A stretch of 64,000 nucleotides of DNA from Annulohypoxylon bovei var. microspora. Its lineage: Eukaryota > Ascomycota > Sordariomycetes > Xylariales > Hypoxylaceae. The notes beneath the pieces are model-generated. The model ran no database searches, was not told the origin of the DNA, and saw nothing but the letters and a program-made list of their open reading frames with translations. Location of the stretch: the NCBI GenBank assembly GCA_022836615.1, contig MU405384.1, positions 1 to 64,000 of the forward strand, read 5' to 3'. Each line of letters begins with the position of its first letter. Within the stretch, counting starts at the first letter, position 1. A program made the translations under genes and the position numbers. Shown here piece after piece: positions 35,986-46,888 of the stretch.

Positions 35986-37847
35986 TATAAATATATTTAA
36001 ATCCGTAATTAAATTTATTATATTTAAAATTAATATATTTAATATTAAAGTAATTTTAAGATTTTTTATTAAAATAATTTATATTTTAATGGATTTATAA
36101 TAAGTAATTAATGTTTAATAAAAATAAATAAATATTTAATGTAAATATTAAATAAAACGACGTTATAATGAAAATTTATTTTAAACTTTTAATTTAAAAT
36201 AATTAATAAATCGTATAAATTATAATATAATTAATAAAAATGAATTAAAACTTGTAATTTTTTTTATAACACCGTTTTAAAGTTTTATTATATATTAATA
36301 AAAAAAATTTTTTAAATTATAAATTACATGGGCTTAAATGATGTTTAAATTAATTACTTGTTTTTTTTTAAAAAATTATATTAAATTTAAGGTTAAATAA
36401 AGTTATGGTTATTTTCGCGGTTATTTTTATAGTTATTTTTTTTTTACTTTATAATTTTTATAATTAACCTTGTAATTATTTTTTTCTTTTATTATTTAAT
36501 TTTTTATAACTTACATTTAATTTTTTATTTTTTATTTTAAATTTATTACATTTTATTTTTAACCCTTAACAATTTATTAAATATTTTTATAACCGTCCTT
36601 ATGATTTTTTTTTAATTTTTTTAAATTTATTTCCTTATATAATTATCGCCACTTTAATTCATTTAAATCTTTTTTATTTCATTAACGTAAACGTTTTTTA
36701 TTTAAACCACGGGTAAAAAAAAAATTATATCGTTTTAATAAATTTTTTATGTAATTTAATAAAGATTATTAAAAATATTTTTTATCGAAAAAAAAATTTA
36801 TTATTAAAAAATGGTTCGACGAAACTTTAATTATAAATTAAATAATAAAATATCCGCGTTATAAAAAAAATTAATTTAATATAAAATTAAAAATTAATAA
36901 CATTTATATAAAATGTTATATAAAAAATAATAAAAAAGAAAATTATAATTTTTTCTTTTATTTAATAAATAATTACTTTAATTTTAATAACATTTTTACG
37001 TTTTTCCCGTAATTAAAACCTTTTAAAAAAATTAAATTATAAAAGTTTATATAAATATAAACGTTTTTATAATATACGATTAATAATATAAATATCGCGG
37101 TTATATTATCCATTTTTTATAAAATATAAATAAAGTATATATTAAATTTTTTTTAAAAGATTTAAATATTATAATTTTTTATTTATTAAAATTATAATAA
37201 ATAAAAGAAATGGATCGGTAATTCCGTCGTTAATTTTATATCCGAAAGTAATTTATAACGAATTAATTACGATATTTAATAACGAATTATTTAAGTTACC
37301 GAAAATTTCATTAAAACGAAAATAATTTATTTTAATTATTTAAAAACGATTATATTTTTAATTTTTTAATGATTTACGAAATTAAAATTTTTAATAATAT
37401 ATTTATAAATATTAACTTTAACGGGAAAAAATTAAAAAAAATATGAAAGTTTATAACGAAGTAATTATTTTTAATATATTAATCCATAACTTTAAATTTA
37501 ATTAATTTCATGGTTATATTAATATTTAAAAAATGTTAAAAAAATTTTACATTATTATAATCTTTGAAAATTTTATTAATTAAATATATTATTAATTAAA
37601 TTAATTTTTTTAAATAAGTTTAATTAAATTTAAGTTTTATTATTTTTTATATATTTAACTTTTTTTTTTATAAAATAATTAATTTTATAAAACTACGTTT
37701 ACGTATTATAATTTATTAAACATATATTAAATACGTTATAAAATAATAAAATAATTGTTTTATTTATTATTATAATTTTTAATATATTATTTTAAATATA
37801 TTTATAAAATAATAAATAAAATTAAATAATAAATTTTTTATTAATAA
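35986..37847. other. Decayed unassigned sequence, possibly coding remnant on the minus strand
   Basis: 1.86 kb of mutated A+T-rich DNA with no repeat partner in the window. On the minus strand, 36700-36380 reads as a lysine- and (mutated) glutamine-rich stretch (for example KKNNYKVNYKNYK), suggesting a former basic protein. I cannot name a family. Confidence 0.4.
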
Positions 37848-37855
37848 AAAAAAAT

Positions 37856-39980
37856 GAGCGTTGTTATCCGGGTTATGTTTTTTTTATTATTTAAGTTATA
37901 TTTTATTATAAAATCATTTTATTAAATTCGAAAACCTAGGTTTTTTACCATTCATTTTATTATAACTTTACGGATATACCTTTTAATAATATATAATTAA
38001 TATAATTAAAATATTAAAGTTTAATTATATTAAATAAAATTGGTTATATTTGATTTAATTAAATATTAAAATAATTATGAATATTTGAAGTTTAAAAGTT
38101 ATTATAACATATATTATTTGTTTGGAGGATATTATTACGCTTAAACTTTTTTTAATTACATAAATAATTATTTATTAATTAATAAAGTAATTAATAAGTA
38201 ATTAATAAATATTAATAATTAATTAATAAGTAATTAATAAAAAATTAATAAGCCTTTTTAAGCTTAATTAATACCAATGAAATGTTCTTAATTAATTAAA
38301 TTCATTTACCTTTTTAATTAAATGCATCCTTATTTTAAACCTACCTTTTAATTACGCATGCGCGTAATAGCCTTTTTAAGCCACTTTTTTAATTAATTAT
38401 CTTTTGAATTACATGTTAAGTTATTTTTAAACCACCTTTCAAACGTAGGGGCCACTTTTTTAAGGGTTAATTAATTACTTATATTTAAGGCTTTTATTTA
38501 ATTATATAAAAACGAATTAATTTAAGTTAAAAATTAGGTTTTTAAAACCACGTAAACTTTTAAAACCTTGTAAACCTTTGAAATTATATAAAATTAATGG
38601 TTAAAATTAAGGTTAAAAGTAAAATTAAAATTAAAGTTAAGATCCGGGAATTTAAAAGGTAATAAAAACCCTTTATATAAAAATATTTTTTTTTATTAAT
38701 AAGTTAATAAGTTATTTAATTTATTATTTAATTAATTAATAAGTAAATTAATAAATAAGTTAATAAATAAATTAATTAATTGTTTAATTAATTATTAAAT
38801 TAATTAACTTTTAAATTAAAGTTTCAATTAATTAATTAATTAATTAATTAAGTAATTAATCATTTATTTAACCAATTAATTAATTAATTAATTATTTAAT
38901 TAATAAATAAATTAATTAATAAGTTAATTAATAAATTAATTAATTAATTAATAAATTAATAAATTAATTAAATATTCAATTAAATATTTAATCATTTATT
39001 TAACCATTTAATTAATTAATTAATTAATTAGTTTTTAAACCAATTATTTAACCAATTTTTCAATTAACTTTTAAATTAATTTTTTAATTAAAATTTCAAT
39101 TAATTAATAAATTAATCAATTAGTTAATTAATTAATTAATTAATTAATCAATTAATTAATTATTAAATTAAAAATCAATTAATTAAATAATTAATAACAT
39201 TTTCCAAATAAATTTTTTTTTTTTTTCCACCTTATTACCTTCCTTTTTTACCCCATTTCCCACCCCTTTTCCTACCCTTTTTCCTACCCTTTTTCCACCT
39301 TATTTTCCACCTCTTTTTTCCCCCGTTTTCCTTAATTAACAACTTTCTGTGAAAAAAAAATTTTAAAATCTTTTTTTTCTTTTTCCTAATCCTTATAACT
39401 TTAAAAAGGCAAAAACACCCCGAAGCTTATAAAGGTCGCATTTTCTTAAATATTATAAAGGGCCATACCAAATAAAAGAAAAAAAAAACCTTAAAAATTT
39501 TAATAAGTTTTTAAGCCTTTTACCCCACCATTTATTTAATCGAATATTTAATGATTTAATTTTTATATCTTTTTTATATATATCTTATAATATTTTAACG
39601 AATAATATAAATATAAAATTAAAATTAAATTTATTTGATTAAAAATTTAATTTTAAATTTTATAAAAAAAAGCTTTAAATTTTATCGATTTAATTCGTAA
39701 AGATATAAAAGAAAGTATATATAAAAATTATATATTATAAAAGAATTGTTATATCTTGCTTAATTTGGCCCCAATTTTAATGCAATTAATTTTATTCATT
39801 ATATAATGTTTTTAATTATCGAATATATATAATTATAAAATGGTAGGTATAATAATGGTAAAGTTATTATAAAATGAAAATGAAAAGGCCTGGGTTTTCG
39901 GATGTTAAAAATAAAAATTACCTGGGGTTATGTGATATAACCTGGATAATAAAAAGGACATAACCCGGATAATAATGCTT
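37856..39980 (+). mobile_element. hAT-like MITE, family hC, copy 1 (split by F copy M4; recombinant)
   Basis: The left part is 37856-38115 and the right part 39502-39980; together they align end to end with hC3 (45785-46525). The left end is GAGCGTTGTTATCCGGG, and the right end is its inverted, mutated form. The 8-bp flanks do not match each other (AAAAAAAT left, TTTAATAA right), but each matches the complement of the corresponding inner or outer flank of hC2. I interpret this as a crossover product (see findings). Confidence 0.88.
38116..39501 (-). mobile_element. F element copy M4, full length (1386 bp), inside hC1
   Basis: Begins ATTTGTTTGGAGGATATTAT and ends CCTTAAAAATTTT. Same module order as M2. 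The telomere-like tract (38600-38645) is largely converted to TTAAAATTAAGG. It interrupts hC1, so it inserted after that MITE. Confidence 0.88.
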
Positions 39981-41619
39981 TTTAATAATTAATAAAAGTT
40001 ATAATTATAAAGGTTAAAATTTTTAAGGTTTTTTTTTTCTTTTACTTGGTACGGCCCTCCACAATGTCCGGGAAAACGCGACCTTCGTAAGCTCCGGGGC
40101 GTTTTTACTTTCTTAAAGTTACGGGGACCGGGAAAAAGAAAAAAAAGACCTTAAAAAATTTTCTTCGCAAAAAGCTGTTAGTTGGGAAAAGGTCCAAGAA
40201 AGGGGTGGGAAACGGGGTAAAAAAGGGGGGTAATAAAGTGGAAAAAAAAACAAAATCCGTCCGGAAAACATCACCATTCATTTAATTGATTGATTAATTA
40301 ATTAATTAATTAATTAACTTATTAATTAATTGAAATCTTGGTTAAAAAGTTGATCGAAAAACTGGTTAAAAAACTGGTTAAATAATTAATTTAAAAATTA
40401 ATTAATTTATTAATTAATTAATTAACTTATTAATTAATTTATTAATTAACTTATTAATTAATTTATTAATTAACTTATTAATTAACTTATTAATTAACTT
40501 ATTAATTAACTTATTAATTAACTTATTAATTAATTTATTAATTAATTTATTAATTAACTTATTTACGTACGTATAAATTAAATAACGGGTTAAACAACTT
40601 ATTAATTTATTAATAAAAAAAATACATTTTTATATAAAAAGTTCCCACCGCTTTTTAAACCTTTAAATCTTAACTTTAATTTTAACTTTACTTTTAACTT
40701 TAATCTTATTTTTACTTTTAACCTTAATTTAACCATTAATTTTATATAAGTTTAAAGCTTTACGTGGTTTTAAAAACTTACGTAATTTTAAAAATTTAAT
40801 TTTTAATTTAAATTAATTCGTTTTTATATAATTAAATAAAATAAATAATTAATTAACTTTTAAAAAAGTGGCTTTTACGCACGCGAAAAATGGTTTAAAA
40901 GTAATTTAACACGTTATTTAAAAAGTGGTTAATTAAAAAAGTGGCTTAAAAAGGTTATTACGTGCGTAAACAATTAAAAAGTGGGTTTAAAAAAAAGATA
41001 CATTTAATTAAAAAAGTGAATGAATTTAATTAATTAAAAACGTTTCGCCGGTGTTAATTAAATTCGAAAAGGTTTATTAATTATTTATTAATTTTTTATT
41101 AATTATTTTATTAATTATTTTATTAATTATTTTATTAATTATTTACGTAATTTTTAAATTTTCGAATTTAAACGTAATAATATCTTTTAAACGGATTATT
41201 TATATTTATTTTAAAAATTATTTAAATTATATTTTTTTTAAAACGATATTTTTAAATAACGTAAATTTAAAAATAAAAATGTTAAATTATAATATATAAA
41301 TTTTCTTTTAAAAATTTATAAAAAAATGTTAATTATTTAAGTTTTTTTTAATATTTACCACCGTTTAAATTTTAACATATATTAATAAAAATTATATTAA
41401 TGTAAATTCGTAAAATTTAAAATAATAAATGTAAATAATATATTAAAATAATACGTAAAAGCTTTTAATTTTTTTTACCATTAATATTAAAAAGGTTATA
41501 TATTTTTTAAAACGTTAATATATTTTAATATATAATTAAATAAAGCTTAAACTTTAAAAACTTCGAAGTTTTTTAAAGCTTTTTTAAAATTATCTTTTAA
41601 TATAAAGGTATATTTTTTT
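39981..41619. other. Segment inverted by recombination between hC1 and hC2 (inferred)
   Basis: 1.64 kb between two oppositely oriented hC elements. Its left edge TTTAATAA is the complement of hC2's right flank TTATTAAA, and its right edge ATTTTTTT is the complement of hC1's left flank AAAAAAAT. Flipping it restores perfect 8-bp duplications on both MITEs. It contains F copy P2 (40016-41196) and about 420 bp of unassigned A+T-rich DNA (41197-41619), with a small palindrome AAAACTTCGAAGTTTT near 41556. Confidence 0.8.
40016..41196 (+). mobile_element. F element copy P2, full length (1181 bp)
   Basis: Starts AAAATTTTTAAGG and keeps the GC-rich hairpin core (CCACAATGTCCGGGAAAACG). The internal inverted repeat is at 40256. 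A regular 12-bp ATTAACTTATTA array lies at 40400-40560, with a telomere-like tract (40668-40745, now CTTTAATTTTAAC forms), and it ends TCTTTTAAACGGAT. Shortest of the complete copies. Confidence 0.88.
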
Positions 41620-42360
41620 AAGCGTTATTATTTAAGTTATATCCTTTTTGTTATTTAGGTTATGTTATGTGATTTCGGGTAATTTTTATTTTTAAAATCT
41701 GGAAACTTGGGTTTTTTTGTTTTTATTTTGTAATAATTTTATTATTATTATATTTATTATTTTATAATTATATGTATTTAATAATTAAAAGCGTTATGTA
41801 ATGAATAAAATTGGTTGTATTAAAATTGGGGGCGGATTGGGTGAGATATAATGATTCTTTTATAATATATGATTTTTATATATATTTTCTTTCATATTTT
41901 TATGAATTAAATCGATAAAATTTAAAGTTTTTTTTTATAAAATTTAAAATTAAATTTTTAATCGAATGGATTTGGTTTTAATCTTATATTTATATTATTT
42001 CTTAAGATATTATAAGATATATATAAAAAGGATGTAAAAATTAAATTATTAAATGTTTAATTAAATAAATGGTGGGGTAAAAGGCTTGGAAACTTATTAT
42101 AACGTATGTTATAATAACTTTTAAATTTTAAACGTTTATAATTATTTTAATATTTAGTTAAATTAAATGTAATTAATTTTATTTAATGCAATTGAACTTT
42201 AATATTTTAATTATATTAATTATATATTATTAAAAGGTATATTTGTGAAGTTATGGCAAAATGAATGGTAAAAAGCCTGGGTTTTTAAATTTGGTGGGGT
42301 GATTTTATGGCGGGGTATAGCTTGGATAATAAAAAAAACATAGTTTAAATAATAACGCTT
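41620..42360 (-). mobile_element. hAT-like MITE, family hC, copy 2 (recombinant)
   Basis: 741 bp in inverted orientation relative to hC1 and hC3. Ends AAGCGTTATTATTTAAG and AATAACGCTT. Flanks ATTTTTTT and TTATTAAA do not match each other but pair with those of hC1. Retains GC patches such as TGGCGGGGTATAGC near 42308. Confidence 0.88.
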
Positions 42361-42368
42361 TTATTAAA

Positions 42369-43120
42369 ATATATAAAAATTAATATAAAAATAAAAAAGT
42401 TTAAAGTAAAATTTATAAAGCTTTAAAATTATTACATTAACGTTATAAATTTTAATTTAAAATTAATTAATTATAATAATATAAATAATCTTTTAAACGT
42501 TAATTTTTTAAATATTAAAATCACTTAAAAATGGTTAAATAATATTATAAATAAATGTTAACGTTATTATTATTCGATAAAATATTATTTAAAAATGAAT
42601 TTAAAAAAATTTATTAAAAAAAAATAAGTTTAAATTAAATTTTAAATGTCGTTTTTTTTTATAATATTTTAAATAAACTTTAAATAATGAAAAAAAAAGT
42701 AAAGTTTAATAAGTTTTTTAATTTAAGTAAAATAATTTTTTTTTAAATTAATATAACCCGTTTATATTATTATTTTAATTTATAAATATTAATATTTTAT
42801 TTTATATTTATATTTAAATTATTTTTAATTACATTATAAAATATTATAATAAAAATAAAAAAATATTAATTATATATATAAAGATTATAAAAAGTATATT
42901 TCCGTATATTTTAAACGGAAATTTAATGTTATTTTTTATTTTAAAATTAATAAATAAATTAATGAAAAAGCGGGATTATTTCGTTTAAAAAACATGCCAT
43001 TATTTTTTAAGTATTTTATTACAAAAAAATAATTAAGTAATTTAAAATGTTAATTATTATTATTTTAACACGCATTTTTAACTTTTAAATTTTAATAATA
43101 AAAACGTTATTAACGGGTTA
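42369..43120. other. AT-rich stretch, no feature recognised
   Basis: Decayed A+T-rich DNA. A short piece (about 42660-42750) loosely resembles 46565-46640, suggesting a shared but unidentified repeat. Confidence 0.4.
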
Positions 43121-43128
43121 AAAATTAA

Positions 43129-43837
43129 AAGCAATGTTAGTTACGTTGTATATATATTATTAATTTGCCGCGTTGTATGTAAGGTGTTGTAAAGTATTTT
43201 AAGTTTCATATAAATCGCTATATAATTGAAGGTATTAGCAGCTGCCGAAATTCAATTAATTTAATTTATTTTTCTTTTATTTATACTTATATAGCCCGTT
43301 TTAATTTCCTTTTTTCCCTTATTAATCCAATGTTAAATTTCTTATAATTACATAATTAAATATAACTTGAAAAGCGCTTTTAAATAACGTTGCTTGCATG
43401 CCTTATAAATTGCTGTGTGGCTGGTAAATCTATTTAGAAGGTAATTGTATATAAGGTAAAAAAGGTATTACGGGATTATTTTAATAAAAAAATTATTAAA
43501 TGTATTTATTTTTTAACTTAATTTACCACTTATATAATTATTTTTAATAAATGTAACTTAAATTAATCAAATACACGTTTCGAGATTTATTTAATGGTGT
43601 AATTATAAAAAATAAAACCTTAAATTAAAAAAATGGAAAACGAGGGATTATAATAGTTTGTAGGTAGGTGTAAAAGCGCGTGGATTTTTTTAAGTTTAAT
43701 TAAAAATGTGTGGGGTAAATATTAAAAATATATGCGTTTATATGGGGATTTATATATAAGGAAAAGTATTAGTAATACCCGGTTTATATATAACGTAAAA
43801 ACTTAATAACATATATATAATGCGGTTAACATTGCTT
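43129..43837 (+). mobile_element. hAT-like MITE, family hA, copy 3
   Basis: 709 bp, mutated. Starts AAGCAATGTTAG, ends CGGTTAACATTGCTT. Exact 8-bp duplication AAAATTAA at 43121-43128 and 43838-43845. Confidence 0.93.
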
Positions 43838-43845
43838 AAAATTAA

Positions 43846-44298
43846 TTATAAAAAATATTTTTCGCATTTATTCGTAATAAAAAAAGTTTTTTATTTTTAA
43901 TTTTTAAAGTTTTAAAATTTTAAATTTCGAAATAAAAAATAATAAAAGGTTTAATAAGTTTTAACACGGCTTCGCGTGTTAATATATTTTTTACATTATA
44001 AACCGTTTCGTTTTTATTAATAATACGCGGATTTTTACCGCGTTAAATTAACGTTAAATCACTTTTATTATAACCACGCCGAACTTTTACACGTAAATAA
44101 TAAAAAGTTTTTAAATTATTAAAAAATTTATTAACGTTATTAAACCATTTATAACCATTTTAATAATTATTATAATAATATTAATAATAATAAAAAAACG
44201 TTTGAAAAAAAAAAATTTAAATATCCAGGTAAAAACGTAAAAAACATTACATTAAAAAATTAATATAAAATAACCCGGTTAATTTTAAAGTTTTAAAT
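43846..44298. other. AT-rich spacer with one small hairpin
   Basis: Unassigned DNA between hA3 and hA4. It contains a perfect 8-bp-stem inverted repeat TTAACACG-GCTTCG-CGTGTTAA at 43961-43982. No coding signal. Confidence 0.5.
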
Positions 44299-44306
44299 TA
44301 AATAAA

Positions 44307-45028
44307 AAACAATGTTAACCGCGTTATATATATGTCGCCGGTTTTTTACGTTATATGCGGGGTGGCGCAAAGTACTTTAAATCGCATATAAATCGCCATA
44401 TAATTAAAAGTATTAACAGCCCATAAAATTCAATTAATTTAACTTACTTTTTTCCCACACCCATTTATAAGTTGTTATAATCCCTTGTTTTTTACCTTTT
44501 TAATTAAAGGTTTTATTTTTTATAATTATATTATTAAATAAATCTTAAAACGTGCGTTTAAATAAATTAATTTACATGTTTTATAAATCGTTATATAATT
44601 AATAAATTAAATTAAAAAGTAATTATATATAAAGTAAAAAAGCTTACGTAAAAGGTATTATAAAACTACCTTAATAAAAAATTATTAAATGTATTTAACT
44701 TCGAAGTTAATTTTTTATTTAAATTATAATTTATAATAAATGTAATTTAAATTAATCGAAAACGTTTTTTAAAATTTAATTAATTATGTAATTATAAAAA
44801 ATGAAAAGTAAAATTAAAAAAGTAAGAAACAAGGGATTAAAATAACTTGTAAATGGTTATAAAAGCAGGTAGATTTTTTTAAATTTAATTAAAAATGCGC
44901 GCGGGGTAAGCATTAAAAATACATGTGTTTATATGGGGATTTATATAACGGGGAAAGTACTAGTGATGCCCGGCCCGCATATAACGCGGGAACCCCGCGA
45001 TATACATATAACGTGGCTAACATTACTT
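44307..45028 (+). mobile_element. hAT-like MITE, family hA, copy 4
   Basis: 722 bp. Starts AAACAATGTTAACCGCG, ends GTGGCTAACATTACTT. Exact 8-bp duplication TAAATAAA at 44299-44306 and 45029-45036. The right subterminal GC block (CCCGGCCCGCATATAACGCG) is nearly intact while the rest is strongly mutated. Confidence 0.93.
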
Positions 45029-45036
45029 TAAATAAA

Positions 45037-45776
45037 AACCCGTAAATTTTTTTAATTATCGAAATATAAATATTAATTACGATTAAATATTACACGTTAA
45101 CCGTTATTTTTATACATTTTTCGATACCGATAATTATTAAAAAAAATTATATTAAAACACCCCGAAAAATTATAACGTAAAATTAATGCCGTTAAAAGCA
45201 TAAGATTTTTTAAATCGTAAATAAAAGTTAATATATAATATTATAATAACGTATTACGCGAAAATTAAAAAAAATCCGTTATTATTTAAACTTTTTCGCA
45301 TTTAAATCGACGGAAATGAAAACACCGAAAAAATTTATATAATAAAAGTTTTATTTATATATTTTTAAATTATAATTAAAGATTTAAATTTTTTTATCGT
45401 AAAATCGGCATTAATTAATGTTACGAATAATTAAATAAAAAATTAAACGTTTTATTCGTTTTTTTATATTTTTATAAATAACGTTTATAAATTATTAATT
45501 TAAAATATTTTTATTTTAAGTTTTTTATAACGTTAATTTAATAAGGTTTATTATTTTATTATTAACGAAAAAAACATATTAAAATTAAAAAAATTAAAAT
45601 AAATTAATAAATAATTACGAAATTTTTTTTTTATTAAACGTAACGAGTTTTTTAACGGTATTAATGTTATATTAATTAACGATTTTTTTTAACTTTTTTT
45701 AATCTTTAATAAATTTTTATATATTAACGATAATCGTTTAAAAAAAACGAGATTTTCGGGCGTAATTTTTATCGTT
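45037..45776. other. AT-rich stretch, no feature recognised
   Basis: 740 bp of decayed sequence between two MITEs. CpG is preserved. No repeat partner or peptide signal found. Confidence 0.45.
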
Positions 45777-45784
45777 TTTTTAAT

Positions 45785-46525
45785 GAGCGTTATTATCCGG
45801 GTTATATTTTTTTTATTATTTAAGTTATACCCCGCCATAAAATCACCTTATTAAATTCGAAAACCCGGGTTTTTTATTATTTATTTTATTATAACTTTAT
45901 GAATATACCTTATAATGAAATATAATTAATAGTATTAAAACGTTAAGATTTAATTGCATTAAGTAAAATTAAGTGCATTTAATTTAATTAAATATTAAGA
46001 AAGTTATAAGCGTTTAAAGTTTAAAAGGCGTTATAACGTACGTTTTAATGGGTTTTTAAGCTTTTTACCCCACCACTTACTTAATCGAACACTTAATGAT
46101 TTAATTTTTATATCCTTTTTATATATATCTTATAATATCTTAATAAATAATATAGATATAAAACTCGAATTAAATTTATTTGATTTGAAATTAAATTCTG
46201 AATTTTATAAAGAAAGTTTTGAAATTTTATTAATTTTATTCGCAAAGATATTAAAGAAAGTAAATGTAAAAGTTATATATTATAAAAGAATCGTTATATG
46301 TTATTTGATTCTTCCCCGATTTCGATGTAATTAATTTCATTTATTGCATAATTCCTTTAATTATCGAATGAACATAATTATAAAATGGTAGCTATAACGG
46401 TGGTAAAGTTATTGTAAAATGAAAACGAAAAGGCTCGGGTTTCTAAATTTTAAAAATAAAAATTACCCGGAATCACGTGACATAGCCCGGATAACAAAAA
46501 GGACATAACCCGGATAACAACGTTC
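45785..46525 (+). mobile_element. hAT-like MITE, family hC, copy 3 (reference copy)
   Basis: 741 bp with ends GAGCGTTATTATCCGGG and CCGGATAACAACGTTC as inverted repeats. Exact 8-bp duplication TTTTTAAT at 45777-45784 and 46526-46533. A second ATAACCCGGATAACA-like copy of the end motif lies just inside the right end. Non-coding. Uninterrupted, so it defines the family and the target site of M4 in hC1. Confidence 0.93.
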
Positions 46526-46718
46526 TTTTTAATTACTTTATGTTTTTTATTATTATATAATTAATAATAATTTAAAAAAAAGTAAACTTTGTTTTAATAA
46601 GTTTTTTTTAAATTACGTTAAATAAAAGTTTTAATTTTTTTATAAAAATTATTAACGTTTTAATGCGTGGTAAACTTTTAAAAAAATAAAGTTATTAATT
46701 TTAAAAACGTTTTATATA

Positions 46719-46873
46719 TGTTATGGCATATTTATAAGTTATAATATAAATATTATACGAATATAAAGCAAGTTCTTTTAATTATTATAAAGTAAAAATT
46801 ATTCCATTTAAAAGTTATTTTATAAAAGAAAGGTTTTAAAATAAAAGTTAAGTAAGTTATAATTGTTATATTA
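46719..46873 (-). repeat. 3' LTR of Ty3-6
   Basis: 155 bp, same length as 52371-52525 and more mutated (TATTTATAAGTTATAATATA against TATTCATAAGTTATGGTATG). Confidence 0.9.
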
Positions 46874-46888
46874 AATTCCCTTTTTTTT

